Below are positions 15,311-24,591 of a stretch of 64,000 nt of DNA, one piece after another. Under the pieces are notes generated by a model. That model ran no database searches. It had not been told where the DNA came from and saw nothing but the letters and a program-made list of their open reading frames with translations. The stretch comes from Nonomuraea thailandensis. GTDB lineage: Bacteria; Actinomycetota; Actinomycetes; Streptosporangiales; Streptosporangiaceae. Location of the stretch: the NCBI RefSeq assembly GCF_024172165.1, contig NZ_JAMZEB010000002.1:9956501-10020500 (forward strand). Reading direction: 5' to 3'. Within the stretch, counting starts at the first letter, position 1. Each line of letters starts with the position of its first letter. Made by a program: the position numbers and the translations under genes.

Positions 15311-15453
15311 GGCAGCCACTGATCGAAGCCGGGCATGGGCACCTCTGCCCAGCAGGCATTACACGGGCCGCCGTACGGGTCCTCGGTGGTGCGGCCGCAG
15401 CCCTGCGGGCAGGGATCGAGGTCCGCCAGCAGTTGCGCCTCTTCGTCCGTCAT
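15307..15453 (-). CDS. Small zinc-binding protein, 48 residues
   Basis: The ATG at 15453-15451 opens a short frame: an acidic N-terminus, then DPCPQGCGRTTEDPYGGPCNACWAE, a four-Cys zinc motif. It is the first gene of a two-gene leftward unit with the XRE regulator, joined by a GTGA overlap. The combination suggests the pair works together in regulation. Confidence 0.6.
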   Translation of the reverse strand: MTDEEAQLLADLDPCPQGCGRTTEDPYGGPCNACWAEVPMPGFDQWLP

Positions 15454-15487
15454 GCGCTCATCATCGCGCAGCCGAGGAGGTGGGGTC

Positions 15488-15985
15488 TTGGCTGATCCGC
15501 ACCGCAAGCGGCCCGCCCTGCAGGTCGTCCGGGAGGGTAACCCGGGCAAGCGGCCCGTCAAGGCTGGCGTCGTGGTGCCGCCCGGGGACCTGGCCGAGCC
15601 GGACTGGCGGGAGGTGTTCCCGGCCTCCAAGAATCGGGCGATCCGCGGGGAGAACATCCGGGCCCGGAACGTGGCCAGGCGGGAGTGGCGGCGGGTCGTG
15701 CCGGTGCTCACGAAGACGGCCGGCCTCGGCGACGTCGACGAGGCTCTCGTACGCGACTACTGCGTGTGCGTCGCCCGGCTGGACCAGTGCGAGCGCGCGA
15801 TCAGCCGGGAGGGGATGCTGATGGCGGGCGAGCGCGGCTGGCAGAAGCACGGCGCGACGACCATCGCCAGCGCGTATCGGGCGCAGCTGAAGGTCTACAT
15901 CAGGGAGCTCGGCCTGAGTCCCTCGGCCCGGGCGGGGATCACACCGCCGGGGGACGATGGAGATGACGACGACCCCTTCGACTGA
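15488..15985 (+). CDS. Terminase small subunit, P27-like
   Basis: A TTG start, chosen because of the strong GAGGAGGTGGGG six bases upstream, gives 165 residues. Features of the P27 family are the Pro/Gly-rich opening with NPGKRPVK, then WRRVVPVLTKTAGLGDVDEALVRDYC and the helix ATTIASAYRAQLKVYIRELGL, ending in an acidic tail. It should recognise phage DNA and load the large subunit. It overlaps the large subunit by 29 bases. Confidence 0.85.
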   Translation: MADPHRKRPALQVVREGNPGKRPVKAGVVVPPGDLAEPDWREVFPASKNRAIRGENIRARNVARREWRRVVPVLTKTAGLGDVDEALVRDYCVCVARLDQCERAISREGMLMAGERGWQKHGATTIASAYRAQLKVYIRELGLSPSARAGITPPGDDGDDDDPFD

Positions 15986-17699
15986 TCTGCCGGTGCCGTA
16001 CGAGGCGCTGATCGAGCTCGGCCTGACTCCGGAGCAGATCGAGGACGCGGCCGCGCGGCGGCCGCGCACCGTGGCGTTCCAGGCCGACCGGCAGGAGGGC
16101 GCCTACTTCGACGTCGAGGTGGCGCGCCGCAAGCTGCAGGCGCTCGGCGCGTTCGCGCACACGAAGGGCCGGTGGGCCGGGCAGCGGTTCATGCTCGGCC
16201 AGGGCCTGGATCCGTGGCAGGTCGTGTGGGTGCTGGCGCCCGTGTTCGGCTGGGTGTTCTACGACGAGGAGATCGAGCGCGTCGTGCGGGTGATCCGCGC
16301 GGTGTGGATCGAGGTCGCCCGCAAGAACGGCAAGTCGACGATCAGCTCGGGGATCAGCAACGTGCTGCTGCTCGCCGACGGCGAGGCCGGCGCCGAGGTG
16401 TACGCGGCCGCCGGCAGCCTGGAGCAGGCGGGCCGGGTGTTCGAGGACGCCAAGCGCATGCTCATGACGAGCAAGGCGGCCCGCTCCCGCGTCGAGCCGC
16501 TCGCCGAGGTGATCCGGGTGCCGCGCACCGGCGGGATCCTGCGGGCGCTGTCCCGCGTGGCCGAGACCGCGCACGGCCTCAACGTGAGCGGCGCGGTGAT
16601 CGACGAGGTGCACGTCCACAAGCGGCGCGACCTGATCGACGCGATCGAGACCGGCACCGGTGCCCGGGATCAGCCGCTGGTGATCTTCATCACGACGGCT
16701 GACGAGGGCGCCGAAGGCAGCATCTACGACGAGAAGCACTCCTACACCGAGAAGTGCGGCTCGGGTGTGGTGGAGGATCCGACGCACTACGGCGTGATCT
16801 GGGCCGCCGGCGAGACGGACGACCCGTTCGACGAGTCGACCTGGCGCAAGGCCAACCCGGGCCTGGGCATCTCGCCCACGCTGCGGTACCTGCGCAAGGA
16901 GGCCGCGAAGGCCAAGAGCACGCCGAGCTACTTCCCCACCTTCTGCCGCCTGCACTTGAACCGCAGGATGCGCGACCGCAGCAGGTTGATCGACCTGCGG
17001 GTGTGGGACGCGACCGCCGGTATCACCGACCTGGCCAGCGCGCGCGGGCGGCGCGCGTGGGGCGGGCTGGACCTGTCGGCCGTGTCCGATTTCACCGCCT
17101 GGTGGATCGGTGTCGAGTCCCCCGAGGCGGGCGTCGAGCTGGAGATGTTCTGGCGGTTCTGGGTGCCCGGCGATCGGGTCGAGGACCTGGAGCGGCAGCT
17201 GCAGGTACCGCTCAAGCGGTGGATCCGCGAGGGGTACGTGAAGGCCACCGAGGGCGACGTGATCGACTACGCGGCCGTCCAGGCCGACGTGCTCGCGGAC
17301 TGCCGGCACTTCGACATGGCCCGGGTGGGCTACGACCGGATGTTCGCCGGCCAGCTCGTCCAGGAGCTCGACGCCGCGCTGCGCGGCGTCGACGTCGTCC
17401 CGATCGCGCAGACGTTCGTCGGCCAGAGCCCCTCGATCAAGGAGCTGCAGCGGCTGCTCGGCAAGTCCGGCGACCAGGTGGGCCCGGGCCGCATCCGGCA
17501 TGGTGGCCACCCGGTCGCCCGCTGGATGGCCTCGGTGGTCGAGGTGAAGGACGACGGCCAGGACAACCTGAAGCTGATCAAGCCCGAACGCTTGAAGTCG
17601 CAGGCCCGCATCGACGGCATCGCCGCGGCCGTGATGGGCCTCGACGGCTACCTGCGGCGGCCGCGGAAGAAGAGCGGCCGCATGGTCGTGCACGGGTGA
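15957..17699 (+). CDS. Terminase large subunit
   Basis: This 580-residue packaging motor starts at ATG 15957 (15963 is also possible). Walker A is EVARKNGKST (about residues 121-130) and Walker B is GAVIDEVH (about 213-220), followed by IFITTADEG. The C-terminal nuclease domain begins WGGLDLSAVSDFTAW (first acidic residue of the RNase H-like site) with later acids around GYDRMFAGQLVQEL. Length and motif order are those of the HK97-like Terminase_1 family. It follows the small subunit with frame overlap. Confidence 0.95.
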   Translation: MEMTTTPSTDLPVPYEALIELGLTPEQIEDAAARRPRTVAFQADRQEGAYFDVEVARRKLQALGAFAHTKGRWAGQRFMLGQGLDPWQVVWVLAPVFGWVFYDEEIERVVRVIRAVWIEVARKNGKSTISSGISNVLLLADGEAGAEVYAAAGSLEQAGRVFEDAKRMLMTSKAARSRVEPLAEVIRVPRTGGILRALSRVAETAHGLNVSGAVIDEVHVHKRRDLIDAIETGTGARDQPLVIFITTADEGAEGSIYDEKHSYTEKCGSGVVEDPTHYGVIWAAGETDDPFDESTWRKANPGLGISPTLRYLRKEAAKAKSTPSYFPTFCRLHLNRRMRDRSRLIDLRVWDATAGITDLASARGRRAWGGLDLSAVSDFTAWWIGVESPEAGVELEMFWRFWVPGDRVEDLERQLQVPLKRWIREGYVKATEGDVIDYAAVQADVLADCRHFDMARVGYDRMFAGQLVQELDAALRGVDVVPIAQTFVGQSPSIKELQRLLGKSGDQVGPGRIRHGGHPVARWMASVVEVKDDGQDNLKLIKPERLKSQARIDGIAAAVMGLDGYLRRPRKKSGRMVVHG

Positions 17700-17780
17700 C
17701 GCCCGCCAGACGCCGGGCGGCCGGCGGGCCCTGCCCCGGCCGGCCGCCTGGAACCACACGCGAGTGAAGGGGGTGACGCT

Positions 17781-19256
17781 GTGGCGTTCGAACCGCTGGA
17801 GCTCGAACCGCTGGAGTGGCTGGAACGGCTGGCGCGCCGGCACGACGCCGAGCTCGGCCCGCTGCGGCAGCTGGATGACTACTACGAGGGCTGCCAGCCG
17901 CTGGCCTACATGCATCCGGAGCTGCTGAAGGAGCTCGACGACCGGATCAAGAAGGTCGTGATCAACTGGCCGAGATTGATCGTCGACTCCGTCGAGGAGC
18001 GCCTGGACGTCGAGGGGTTCCGGCGCGGCTCCGACGCCGAGGCCGATGCGAAGCTGTGGGACATCTGGCAGTACAACGACCTCGACGAGCAGTCCCAGAT
18101 GGGCCACGTCGACGCGCTCACGATGCGGCGCGGGTTCGTGTGCGTCGGCTCCAACCCGGAGGAGGACGAGCCGCCGCTGATCACGGTGGAGTCGCCACTG
18201 CAGATGTACGCCGACACCGACCCGCGCACCCGGCGGGTGCGGGCGGCGCTGCGCCGCTGGAACGACGACGAGCTGTCGGTGGGCGGCCAGGTGCGCCAGC
18301 AGTACGCCACCCTCTACCTGCCGAACGACACGATCCATTACCACTTCGACGAGGGCTGGACGGAGATCGACCGCGACGAGCACAACCTGGGCCTGCCGCC
18401 GATCGAGCCGCTGGTGAACCGGCCGCGGCCGCTGCGGCCGCTGGGCGTGAGCGAGCTGGTCGACGTCGTCCCGCTGTCGGACGCCGCCTGCAAGATCGCC
18501 ACGGACATGATGGTCGGCGCCGAGTACCACGCCATCCCCCGCAGATGGGTGTGGGGAGTCGACAAGGACGACTTCATCGGCCCCGACGGCAAGCCCGTCG
18601 GAGCGTGGTCGCAGCTGATGGGGCGGCTGTGGTCGAACGAGAAGGGGCCCGGGGAGATCGAGGCCGGCCAGTTCCCGGAGTCGTCCCTGGCGAACTTCCA
18701 CGAGACGATCAACGCCCTCGCGCGGCTGGTGGCGTCGATCTCCGGGCTGCCGCCGCACTACCTGGGTTACAGCACGGAGAACCCGGCCTCGGCGGATGCG
18801 ATCCGCTCCAGCGAGGCGCGGCTTGTCAAGCGCGCCGAGCGCAAGCAGCGCTCGTTCGGCGGCTCCTGGGAGCGCGTCATGCGGCTGGCCGAGCGGATCA
18901 TGGACGGCAAGTGGAATGAGAAGTCGCGGTCGCTGGAGACGATATGGCGCGACGCCTCGACGCCCACCGAGGCGGCCAAGGCCGACGCCACGGTCAAGAA
19001 GAAGACCGCGGGGATCATCGACAACGAGCAGGCGCGCGAGGACCTCGGCTACACCTCCGTGCAGCGAGGCCGCATGCGCCGGCGCGAACAGGCGGCCGCC
19101 CGCGCCCTCGAGCGCGCGATGGCCGGCGACCTGGCGGCCGGTGTCGGCCCCAAGCCCGGCCCGGGCGAGCCGGCCGACGACGGCCAGGCCGTGCCGCCGC
19201 CTCCGCCCGCGCGGCGGCCGGCAGGGGTGAGCGGTGGCGCTGCAGCAGGTGGTTGA
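17781..19256 (+). CDS. Portal protein, SPP1 gp6-like
   Basis: This 491-residue protein forms the dodecameric DNA gate. The N-terminal wing contains DDYYEGCQPLAYMHPELLKEL and NWPRLIVDSVEERLDVEGF. The stem region has NALARLVASISGLPPHYLGY, a segment typical of actinophage portals. A Pro-rich C-terminal tail overlaps the next gene by 23 bases. The GTG start is preceded by GAAGGGGG. Confidence 0.95.
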   Translation: MAFEPLELEPLEWLERLARRHDAELGPLRQLDDYYEGCQPLAYMHPELLKELDDRIKKVVINWPRLIVDSVEERLDVEGFRRGSDAEADAKLWDIWQYNDLDEQSQMGHVDALTMRRGFVCVGSNPEEDEPPLITVESPLQMYADTDPRTRRVRAALRRWNDDELSVGGQVRQQYATLYLPNDTIHYHFDEGWTEIDRDEHNLGLPPIEPLVNRPRPLRPLGVSELVDVVPLSDAACKIATDMMVGAEYHAIPRRWVWGVDKDDFIGPDGKPVGAWSQLMGRLWSNEKGPGEIEAGQFPESSLANFHETINALARLVASISGLPPHYLGYSTENPASADAIRSSEARLVKRAERKQRSFGGSWERVMRLAERIMDGKWNEKSRSLETIWRDASTPTEAAKADATVKKKTAGIIDNEQAREDLGYTSVQRGRMRRREQAAARALERAMAGDLAAGVGPKPGPGEPADDGQAVPPPPPARRPAGVSGGAAAGG

Positions 19257-20193
19257 CGACCACTACCAGACGCAGCAGGAGCTCGCCGCGGACGTCGCCG
19301 CCCGCGCGCAGGAACTGTGGAGCGAGGTCGAGGCCGGCAGCGTGATCGAGCAGTGGATGGCGCTACTGGCGCAGATGGTGCAGCTGCTGTCCATGGGCCA
19401 GCTGGCGGCCGCGCGGCTCGCGATGCCGTATCTGCGTGAGCTCGCCGCCGCCCAGGAGGTGCCGCCGCCCACCGCGGCGGTGAACGCGGCCGCCCTGGCC
19501 GGGATCGCCGCGGACGGGCGGGCCCTGGCCGGGCTGCTGATGCAACCGGCGCTGCAGACCGCCGGGTGGCTGGCCCGCGGCGCCGACGACGGCACGGCGC
19601 TGCAGGCCGGGCTCGCGTCGCTGACCCGGATCGTGGACACGCAGATCGCCGACGCCTCCCGGGTGGCCGACCAGATCGGCATGACCGGCGTGCGGCAGTG
19701 GGTGATGTACGTGCGGCACGTGAGCCTGCCGGCATGCGGCCGCTGCATCGTCCTCGCCGGCAGAAGCTACGCCTGGTCCACGGGATTCCAGCGGCACCCG
19801 CGCTGCGACTGCACCATGGTCCCGCACAGGGAGGGCGACGAGCCGCCACCGACACCGGCGCAGCTGTTCGAGCAGATGACCCCGGCCCAGCAGGCCCGCG
19901 CGTTCACCGCGGGCGGCGCCGAGGCGATCCGGCTCGGCGCCGACCCGGGCCAGATCGTCAACGCCCGCCGCGGCATGACGACCGCGTACGGCGGCCGCCG
20001 CGTCACCACCGAGGGCACCACCGTCCGCGGCGTCGCCGGCCGGCGGCTCGGCAACTTCAAGCGCCGGGCCGGTGAGCGCTACCGGCGGTCCCAGACCGTG
20101 CGGCCAATGCCCGAGCAGCTCCTGGCCGACGCCGGCGGCGACCGCGACGAGGCGATCCGGCTGCTCCGCCAGTTCGGCTACCTGCTGGGCTGA
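19234..20193 (+). CDS. MuF-like capsid minor/morphogenesis protein
   Basis: This 319-residue protein has an N-terminal helical domain (QWMALLAQMVQLLSMGQLAA) and then the Cys-rich core of this family: LPACGRCIVLAGRSYAW and HPRCDCTMVPH. A basic C-terminus follows. Its place between portal and scaffold matches minor head (gp7/MuF or VG15) proteins ejected with, or needed to build, the head. No toxin or protease motif is evident. The GTG start lies within the portal gene's end. Confidence 0.85.
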   Translation: MALQQVVDDHYQTQQELAADVAARAQELWSEVEAGSVIEQWMALLAQMVQLLSMGQLAAARLAMPYLRELAAAQEVPPPTAAVNAAALAGIAADGRALAGLLMQPALQTAGWLARGADDGTALQAGLASLTRIVDTQIADASRVADQIGMTGVRQWVMYVRHVSLPACGRCIVLAGRSYAWSTGFQRHPRCDCTMVPHREGDEPPPTPAQLFEQMTPAQQARAFTAGGAEAIRLGADPGQIVNARRGMTTAYGGRRVTTEGTTVRGVAGRRLGNFKRRAGERYRRSQTVRPMPEQLLADAGGDRDEAIRLLRQFGYLLG

Positions 20194-20282
20194 CGGGCCC
20201 CCTTGACCACCGCGGCGCTCGCCGCGGTCACCACCACCGCGGCGCGACGCCGCGGCGGCTCCACCAGGAAGGACCAGCCGCG

Positions 20283-21014
20283 ATGGCTGACATCATCACC
20301 GTGCCCGGCGCCATCATCGGCTACCGGCGCAACGGCCGCCCGATCCGGCTGCAGGCCGGCGGATCCGAAGGCGCCCCCGAACCGCAGCCCGTCGGCGACG
20401 GCGGCGACTCCGGACAGGGCCAGGACGACAACAAGCCCGCCAAGACCGAGCCGGCCAAGACCGAGCCCGCGAAGGGCGATGGCGATGGCGACGACAAGCC
20501 GCTCGGCACGGGCGGTCAGAAGGCGTTGGAGTCCGAGCGGGCCAAGGCGCGCGAGGCGCAGAAGCGGGTCCGCGAGCTGGAGAAGCAAGTCGAGCGGTTC
20601 GAGAACGCCGACAAGAGCGAGCTGGAGAAGGTCACCAGCCGGGCGGAGAAGGCCGAGCAGCGTGTGCAGCGGTTCATCGACCGCACCGTGCAACTCGAGG
20701 TGCGCGCGGCCGCGGCCGACTTCGCCGACCCGTCCGACGCCGCGGCGTTCCTGGAGCTCGGCTCGTACGTCGACGACGACGGCGAGGTCGACACCGACCG
20801 GATCAAGGCGGACCTGGCGGACCTGCTCAAGCGCAAGCCGCACCTCGGCAAGCAGGCGGGGCGCAAGGGCCCGAAGCCTGACCCGTCGCAGGGCCCGCGG
20901 GGCGACGGGGTGCCGGACCTGGCCGCGCAGATCGCCGAGGCCGAGAAGGCCGGCAATCACGGCCTGGCCATCCGCCTCAAGCGGCGGCAGGCCGCGCTCA
21001 CCACCACGACATAA
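20283..21014 (+). CDS. Scaffold protein
   Basis: This 243-residue product is highly charged. A Gly/Pro/Lys/Asp-rich N-terminus is followed by a long coiled coil (about residues 80-145: ESERAKAREAQKRVRELEKQ and on), an acidic middle and a basic helical C-terminus that would contact the capsid protein. This layout and the position before the major capsid gene are diagnostic. AGGAAGG precedes the ATG. No protease domain is seen. Confidence 0.85.
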   Translation: MADIITVPGAIIGYRRNGRPIRLQAGGSEGAPEPQPVGDGGDSGQGQDDNKPAKTEPAKTEPAKGDGDGDDKPLGTGGQKALESERAKAREAQKRVRELEKQVERFENADKSELEKVTSRAEKAEQRVQRFIDRTVQLEVRAAAADFADPSDAAAFLELGSYVDDDGEVDTDRIKADLADLLKRKPHLGKQAGRKGPKPDPSQGPRGDGVPDLAAQIAEAEKAGNHGLAIRLKRRQAALTTTT

Positions 21015-21038
21015 ATGATCATGATCTAGGAGAGGACC

Positions 21039-22253
21039 ATGGCGGGATCTGTCACCGGCATCGGCACCACGTTCGGGTTGCCCAACTACCACGGCCAGCT
21101 CTGGGGGCTGACGCCCGAGGAGACCCCGCTGCTCAGCGCCATCGGCGGCCTGACCGGCGGCGGCCAGACCGACGCGGTGGAGTTCGAGTGGGAACAGTAC
21201 GACTTGAGGGACCCGGCGCAGCGGACCCGCACCGAGGGTGCGGACGCGCCGACCGCTGAGGAGCGGGTGCGCGACGCCGTCCGGAACGTGGTCGAGATCC
21301 ACCAGGAGCAGGTGGCCGTCTCCTACACCAAGCAGGCGGCGACCGGGCAGGTGGCCACGCCGCAGTCTGCGCCGTACCGGGGTGTCGGCGGTGAGCAGCC
21401 GGTCACCAACGAGCTGGACTGGCAGGTCGAGCAGGCGCTCAAGCAGGTGGCGCTCGACGTCAACTTCTCCATGATCAACGGGAAGTACGCCAACCCGGCC
21501 AGCAACGCCAGCCCGCGCAAGATGCGGGGTCTGCTGGAGGCCATCACCACCAACAAGGTCAGCAAGGCCACCAGCACGGTCACTGGTCTGAGCTCGGCGA
21601 CCGACACGATCACCGAGACCGCGACGGCTCTGGCCGACAACGACAAGATCGTGTTCACCTCGACGGGTGACGCGACGAACATCGTCGCCGGCCGCGTCTA
21701 CTACGTCGTGGCGAAGGCCACGAACACCTTCAAGGTCGCCTCGACCCAGGGCGGCGCGCCGATCACCCTCGGAACGTCGACGTCGAACATCGACTACATC
21801 AAGCCGTGGACCACCACGCTGACCACGACCCACATCGACGAGCTGATCCAGCAGGCCTGGGACAACGGCGGCCTGTCCGAGCAGCGCACCGCGACGATCA
21901 TCGTCAACTCGACCCAGAAGCGGGCCGTCACCAAGGCCTACGCCGAGGCCGGCGCGAAGGTCATCTACATCGACCCGTCCCGCACCATGGGCGGCGTCGC
22001 CGTGGACACCGTGGTGACGGACTTCGGCCGGTTCAACATCATGATGGACCGGGCCGTCCCTCGCGACGCGCTCATCGTGGCCAGCCTCAACATGCTCCGC
22101 CCGGTCCTGCTCAGCATCCCGGGCAAGGGCGTGTTCTTCGAGGAGCCGCTGGCCAAGACCGGCTCGGCGGACAAGGTCCAGCTGTACGGCGAGATCGGCC
22201 TCGAATACGGCATGGAGAAGGCCCACGCCGCCTACCGCGGCCTGGCCGTCTGA
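21039..22253 (+). CDS. Major capsid protein (DUF5309/SU10-type HK97 fold) with inserted domain
   Basis: This 404-residue protein begins with GLPNYHGQLWGLTPEETPLLSAIGG, characteristic of SU10-like capsid proteins. FEWEQYDLRD, the E-loop region and a C-terminal GEIGLEYGMEKAHAAYRGL follow. Residues about 165-255 (TSTVTGLSSATDTITETATA to ITLGTSTSNIDYI) are Thr/Ser/Val-rich beta sequence that looks like an Ig-like or beta-sandwich insertion on the outer face. AGGAGAGG precedes the ATG. Confidence 0.93.
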   Translation: MAGSVTGIGTTFGLPNYHGQLWGLTPEETPLLSAIGGLTGGGQTDAVEFEWEQYDLRDPAQRTRTEGADAPTAEERVRDAVRNVVEIHQEQVAVSYTKQAATGQVATPQSAPYRGVGGEQPVTNELDWQVEQALKQVALDVNFSMINGKYANPASNASPRKMRGLLEAITTNKVSKATSTVTGLSSATDTITETATALADNDKIVFTSTGDATNIVAGRVYYVVAKATNTFKVASTQGGAPITLGTSTSNIDYIKPWTTTLTTTHIDELIQQAWDNGGLSEQRTATIIVNSTQKRAVTKAYAEAGAKVIYIDPSRTMGGVAVDTVVTDFGRFNIMMDRAVPRDALIVASLNMLRPVLLSIPGKGVFFEEPLAKTGSADKVQLYGEIGLEYGMEKAHAAYRGLAV

Positions 22254-22266
22254 GAGGGGCAGAGAG

Positions 22267-22599
22267 ATGGCGCTGTACGAGAGGTTCGTGGGCGGCGAGA
22301 AGATCGCCCGCGCGTTCACCATCGACGGGTCCGACGAGGACCGGCAGCTGCGCGCCCTGGCCGTCGACGGCATCGACGGCTGGAAGCGCGTCAAGAACCC
22401 GGAGGGGTCGGAGCCCCCCGTCTCCGACCCCTCCGCCCCGTTCGACCCGGCCAAGCACACCGGAGACGAGGTGCTCGCCTACCTGGAGAAGGCCGACGCC
22501 GAGGAGGCCGAGCGAGTGCTGGCGGCCGAGGAGGCCGGCAAGAAGCGCAAGGGTGTGCTGGCCGCCCGGGAGACGCTGGCGTCCCTGCAGGAGGAGTAG
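22267..22599 (+). CDS. Small structural protein downstream of the capsid gene
   Basis: This 110-residue product has a beta-rich N-terminus (YERFVGGEKIARAFTIDG), a Pro-rich linker and a C-terminal motif HTGDEVLAYLEKADAEEAERV ending GVLAARETL. That motif recurs in actinophage proteins between capsid and connector genes. A decoration or head-tail accessory role is likely but unproven. Confidence 0.6.
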   Translation: MALYERFVGGEKIARAFTIDGSDEDRQLRALAVDGIDGWKRVKNPEGSEPPVSDPSAPFDPAKHTGDEVLAYLEKADAEEAERVLAAEEAGKKRKGVLAARETLASLQEE

Positions 22600-22602
22600 A
22601 CG

Positions 22603-22992
22603 ATGGCGTTCGCGACGTTCGAGCAGTTCCAGACGCGGTTCGAGCGCACGCTGGCGTCGGCGCAAGAGCCGCGGGTGACCGCGCTGCTGGAGGACGCGAG
22701 CGCCATCATGAGCGGCCGCGTGCCGCAGCTGCTCGACGCCGACCCGGTGCCGCAGATCGCGGTCAGCGTCTGCTGCGCCATGGTCGCTCGCGTCGTACGG
22801 AATCCCGAGGGCAAGTTCCGGGAGGACTACGGCGGCGACTACGAGTTTCAGCGCGACGCGTCGCAGGCCTCCGGCGAGCTGGAGCTGACCGAGAACGAGT
22901 ATGACGACCTGGTGGCCGCGGTATCCGGCGCGGCGGCCGCCGGGAGATCGTTCTCGATCGCGCCGCTCTACCCGGCCGTCGGGGAGGTGTAG
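22603..22992 (+). CDS. Head-tail connector (adaptor) protein
   Basis: This 129-residue protein is helical, with the adaptor pattern ATFEQFQTRFERTL, VTALLEDASAIMSGRVP and VCCAMVARVVRNPEG. This is the Gp15/Gp19-type family that attaches to the portal. It is the first of four connector/terminator genes in the canonical order. Confidence 0.8.
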   Translation: MAFATFEQFQTRFERTLASAQEPRVTALLEDASAIMSGRVPQLLDADPVPQIAVSVCCAMVARVVRNPEGKFREDYGGDYEFQRDASQASGELELTENEYDDLVAAVSGAAAAGRSFSIAPLYPAVGEV

Positions 22993-22994
22993 GC

Positions 22995-23387
22995 GTGGCG
23001 CTGCAGGACGCTCTCGCGGGCGCGCGCGAGCTCGTCCCCGAGGTCGTGTTCGAGGACCAGGTCCTCATCGAGCGGAAGACCGGCACCACCACGGACCCCG
23101 ACACGCTGGAGATCGTCGACACGTACGCGACGGTGTACGAGGGGCCGTGCAAGATCTCGCCGCTCGGCGCCGGCCGCGACGCCGCCTACGGCGAAGGCGA
23201 GGTCGTCCTGCACCGGTACCGGCTCAAACTGCCGTGGGCGGCCGCCACGCCGGTGCTGCCGGAGGACCGGGCCACGATCACCGAGTCCCCGGACGGGTGG
23301 GCCGTCGGCCGGGTCATGGAGGTGGTTGACGTCGACTACAAAAGCTCGGCGGTCACCAGGAAGCTGATCGTCGAGGACCGGGCGTAG
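22995..23387 (+). CDS. Head-tail stopper-like protein (DUF6093-like)
   Basis: A GTG start gives 130 residues, mostly beta: FEDQVLIERKTGTTTDPDT, TVYEGPCKISPL and VLHRYRLKLPW. The pattern fits the DUF6093 family found right after the adaptor in actinophages and probably plugs the head-tail channel. Confidence 0.75.
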   Translation: MALQDALAGARELVPEVVFEDQVLIERKTGTTTDPDTLEIVDTYATVYEGPCKISPLGAGRDAAYGEGEVVLHRYRLKLPWAAATPVLPEDRATITESPDGWAVGRVMEVVDVDYKSSAVTRKLIVEDRA

Positions 23388-23391
23388 GGAG

Positions 23392-23781
23392 GTGAGCATG
23401 GCCGAGCTGGACGCCAGCGAGCTGCTGGCCATCTCCGAGTACGTAGAGGACGGCGCGCGGCGTGCGGCCGAGGGCGCCTACCCGCTCGTCCGGGAGCACG
23501 CCCTGGCGCTGCAGAAGCGGTGGCAGGACAACGCACGGAAGACGGCCGGGCGGCACGGCAAGCACTACCCCCGATCGATCACGTCGGAGCAGATCTATGC
23601 CGAGGACGCGGCCATCTGGGAGATCGGTCCCGACCGTGCCCGCAAGCAAGGGTCCATGGGCGAGGGCTTCGAATACGGCGGCCCCTACCAGCCGCCTCAC
23701 CTCGACGGGCAGCGCGCGGCCGTGGCCACCGAGCCGGAGTTCAACGCGGCCGTCGACGCCTTCGCGCGGACGCTGCTGTGA
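23392..23781 (+). CDS. HK97 gp10-like neck/minor tail protein
   Basis: This 129-residue product (GTG at 23392, or ATG at 23398) has helices YVEDGARRAAEGAYPLVREHA and a C-terminal AAVDAFARTLL typical of gp10-like neck proteins. The position between stopper and tail terminator supports this. It overlaps the next gene by four bases. Confidence 0.7.
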   Translation: MSMAELDASELLAISEYVEDGARRAAEGAYPLVREHALALQKRWQDNARKTAGRHGKHYPRSITSEQIYAEDAAIWEIGPDRARKQGSMGEGFEYGGPYQPPHLDGQRAAVATEPEFNAAVDAFARTLL

Positions 23782-24197
23782 GCGCCGACCCGGCCGACGC
23801 CTACGCGATCATCACCGCGATCCAGGCGATCCTCGACAATGGCCTGCCGGCCGCGGCTGCCGTGCACCTCGGTGGAGTCGAGCCGGGGACGGTGCCGCCG
23901 TACGTGGCGCTGTACCCCGACATCGGCAGCGAGAGCCCCGTGGATCGGTCGCTGGACGACAGCGTGCCGTCCGATCTCCGGCTCCAGGCGACCAGCGTGG
24001 GCGCGACCGCGGAGCAGGCGCTGCTGCTGGCCGGAATGGTCGACACGCTGCTGCGTACGACGGTGCCGGTGGTGCCGGGGCGGCACATGCGGCCGGTCCG
24101 GCAGGAGGGCTCTCAGCCCGTCCGCCGCGACGACGAGTCGACGACGCTGTGGTTCGGCACGGCCCAATATCTGGTGCGCAGCTCGCGCGCCACCTGA
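23778..24197 (+). CDS. Tail terminator protein
   Basis: The GTG start at 23778 overlaps the previous stop; 139 residues. The alpha-beta pattern (AYAIITAIQAILDNGLP, VPPYVALYPDIG, DLRLQATSVGATAEQALLLAG, ending STTLWFGTAQYLVRSS) is that of terminator proteins capping the tail tube in siphoviruses. Confidence 0.75.
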   Translation: MSADPADAYAIITAIQAILDNGLPAAAAVHLGGVEPGTVPPYVALYPDIGSESPVDRSLDDSVPSDLRLQATSVGATAEQALLLAGMVDTLLRTTVPVVPGRHMRPVRQEGSQPVRRDDESTTLWFGTAQYLVRSSRAT

Positions 24198-24261
24198 CCA
24201 TCTGTTCCCGCCCGGCACCGAGCACGGTGTGCGGGCCTGCTGGCATGCCCTGGAGGAGCTC

Positions 24262-24591
24262 ATGCCGACTCGTGCACCGCAGGTCGCCACCGTTGCCGGC
24301 GGCGCCCTGACCCTGTCCAACGCCGCCGCCGACGACAAGGTCAGCGGCGTCACCAGTGAGACGGTCCTGATCGTCAACAACGCCACGGCCGGCGCCGTCA
24401 CGCTCGGCGTGACCCCGGCCGGCAACACCGACTACGGCGTGCCGCTGCCCGAGAAGACCTGGAGCATCCCCGTGGGCTTCTACGAGCTGCGGCTGCTGCC
24501 CGGCATGCGTGATCCGGAGGACTCCTACCTGATCGCCCTGGAGTGGTCGGTCACCCCCGGCAGCACGCTCACCTGGGCGGCGGTGCGCTGA
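24262..24591 (+). CDS. Hypothetical tail-module protein
   Basis: This 109-residue product is Ala/Thr/Val-rich and predicted all-beta (VLIVNNATAGAVTLGVTPAG, SIPVGFYELRLLPG). GGAGGAG precedes the ATG. It may be a tail decoration or tube-associated protein; no family is certain. Confidence 0.6.
   Translation: MPTRAPQVATVAGGALTLSNAAADDKVSGVTSETVLIVNNATAGAVTLGVTPAGNTDYGVPLPEKTWSIPVGFYELRLLPGMRDPEDSYLIALEWSVTPGSTLTWAAVR

Noticed and set aside
15939..18758. Open frame of over 900 codons on the minus strand
   Set aside because: It is the complement of the terminase and portal genes, Arg/His/Val-rich with no domain; long antisense frames are expected at this GC content.
20178..22460. Open frame of 760 codons on the minus strand
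   Set aside because: Antisense of the scaffold and capsid genes.
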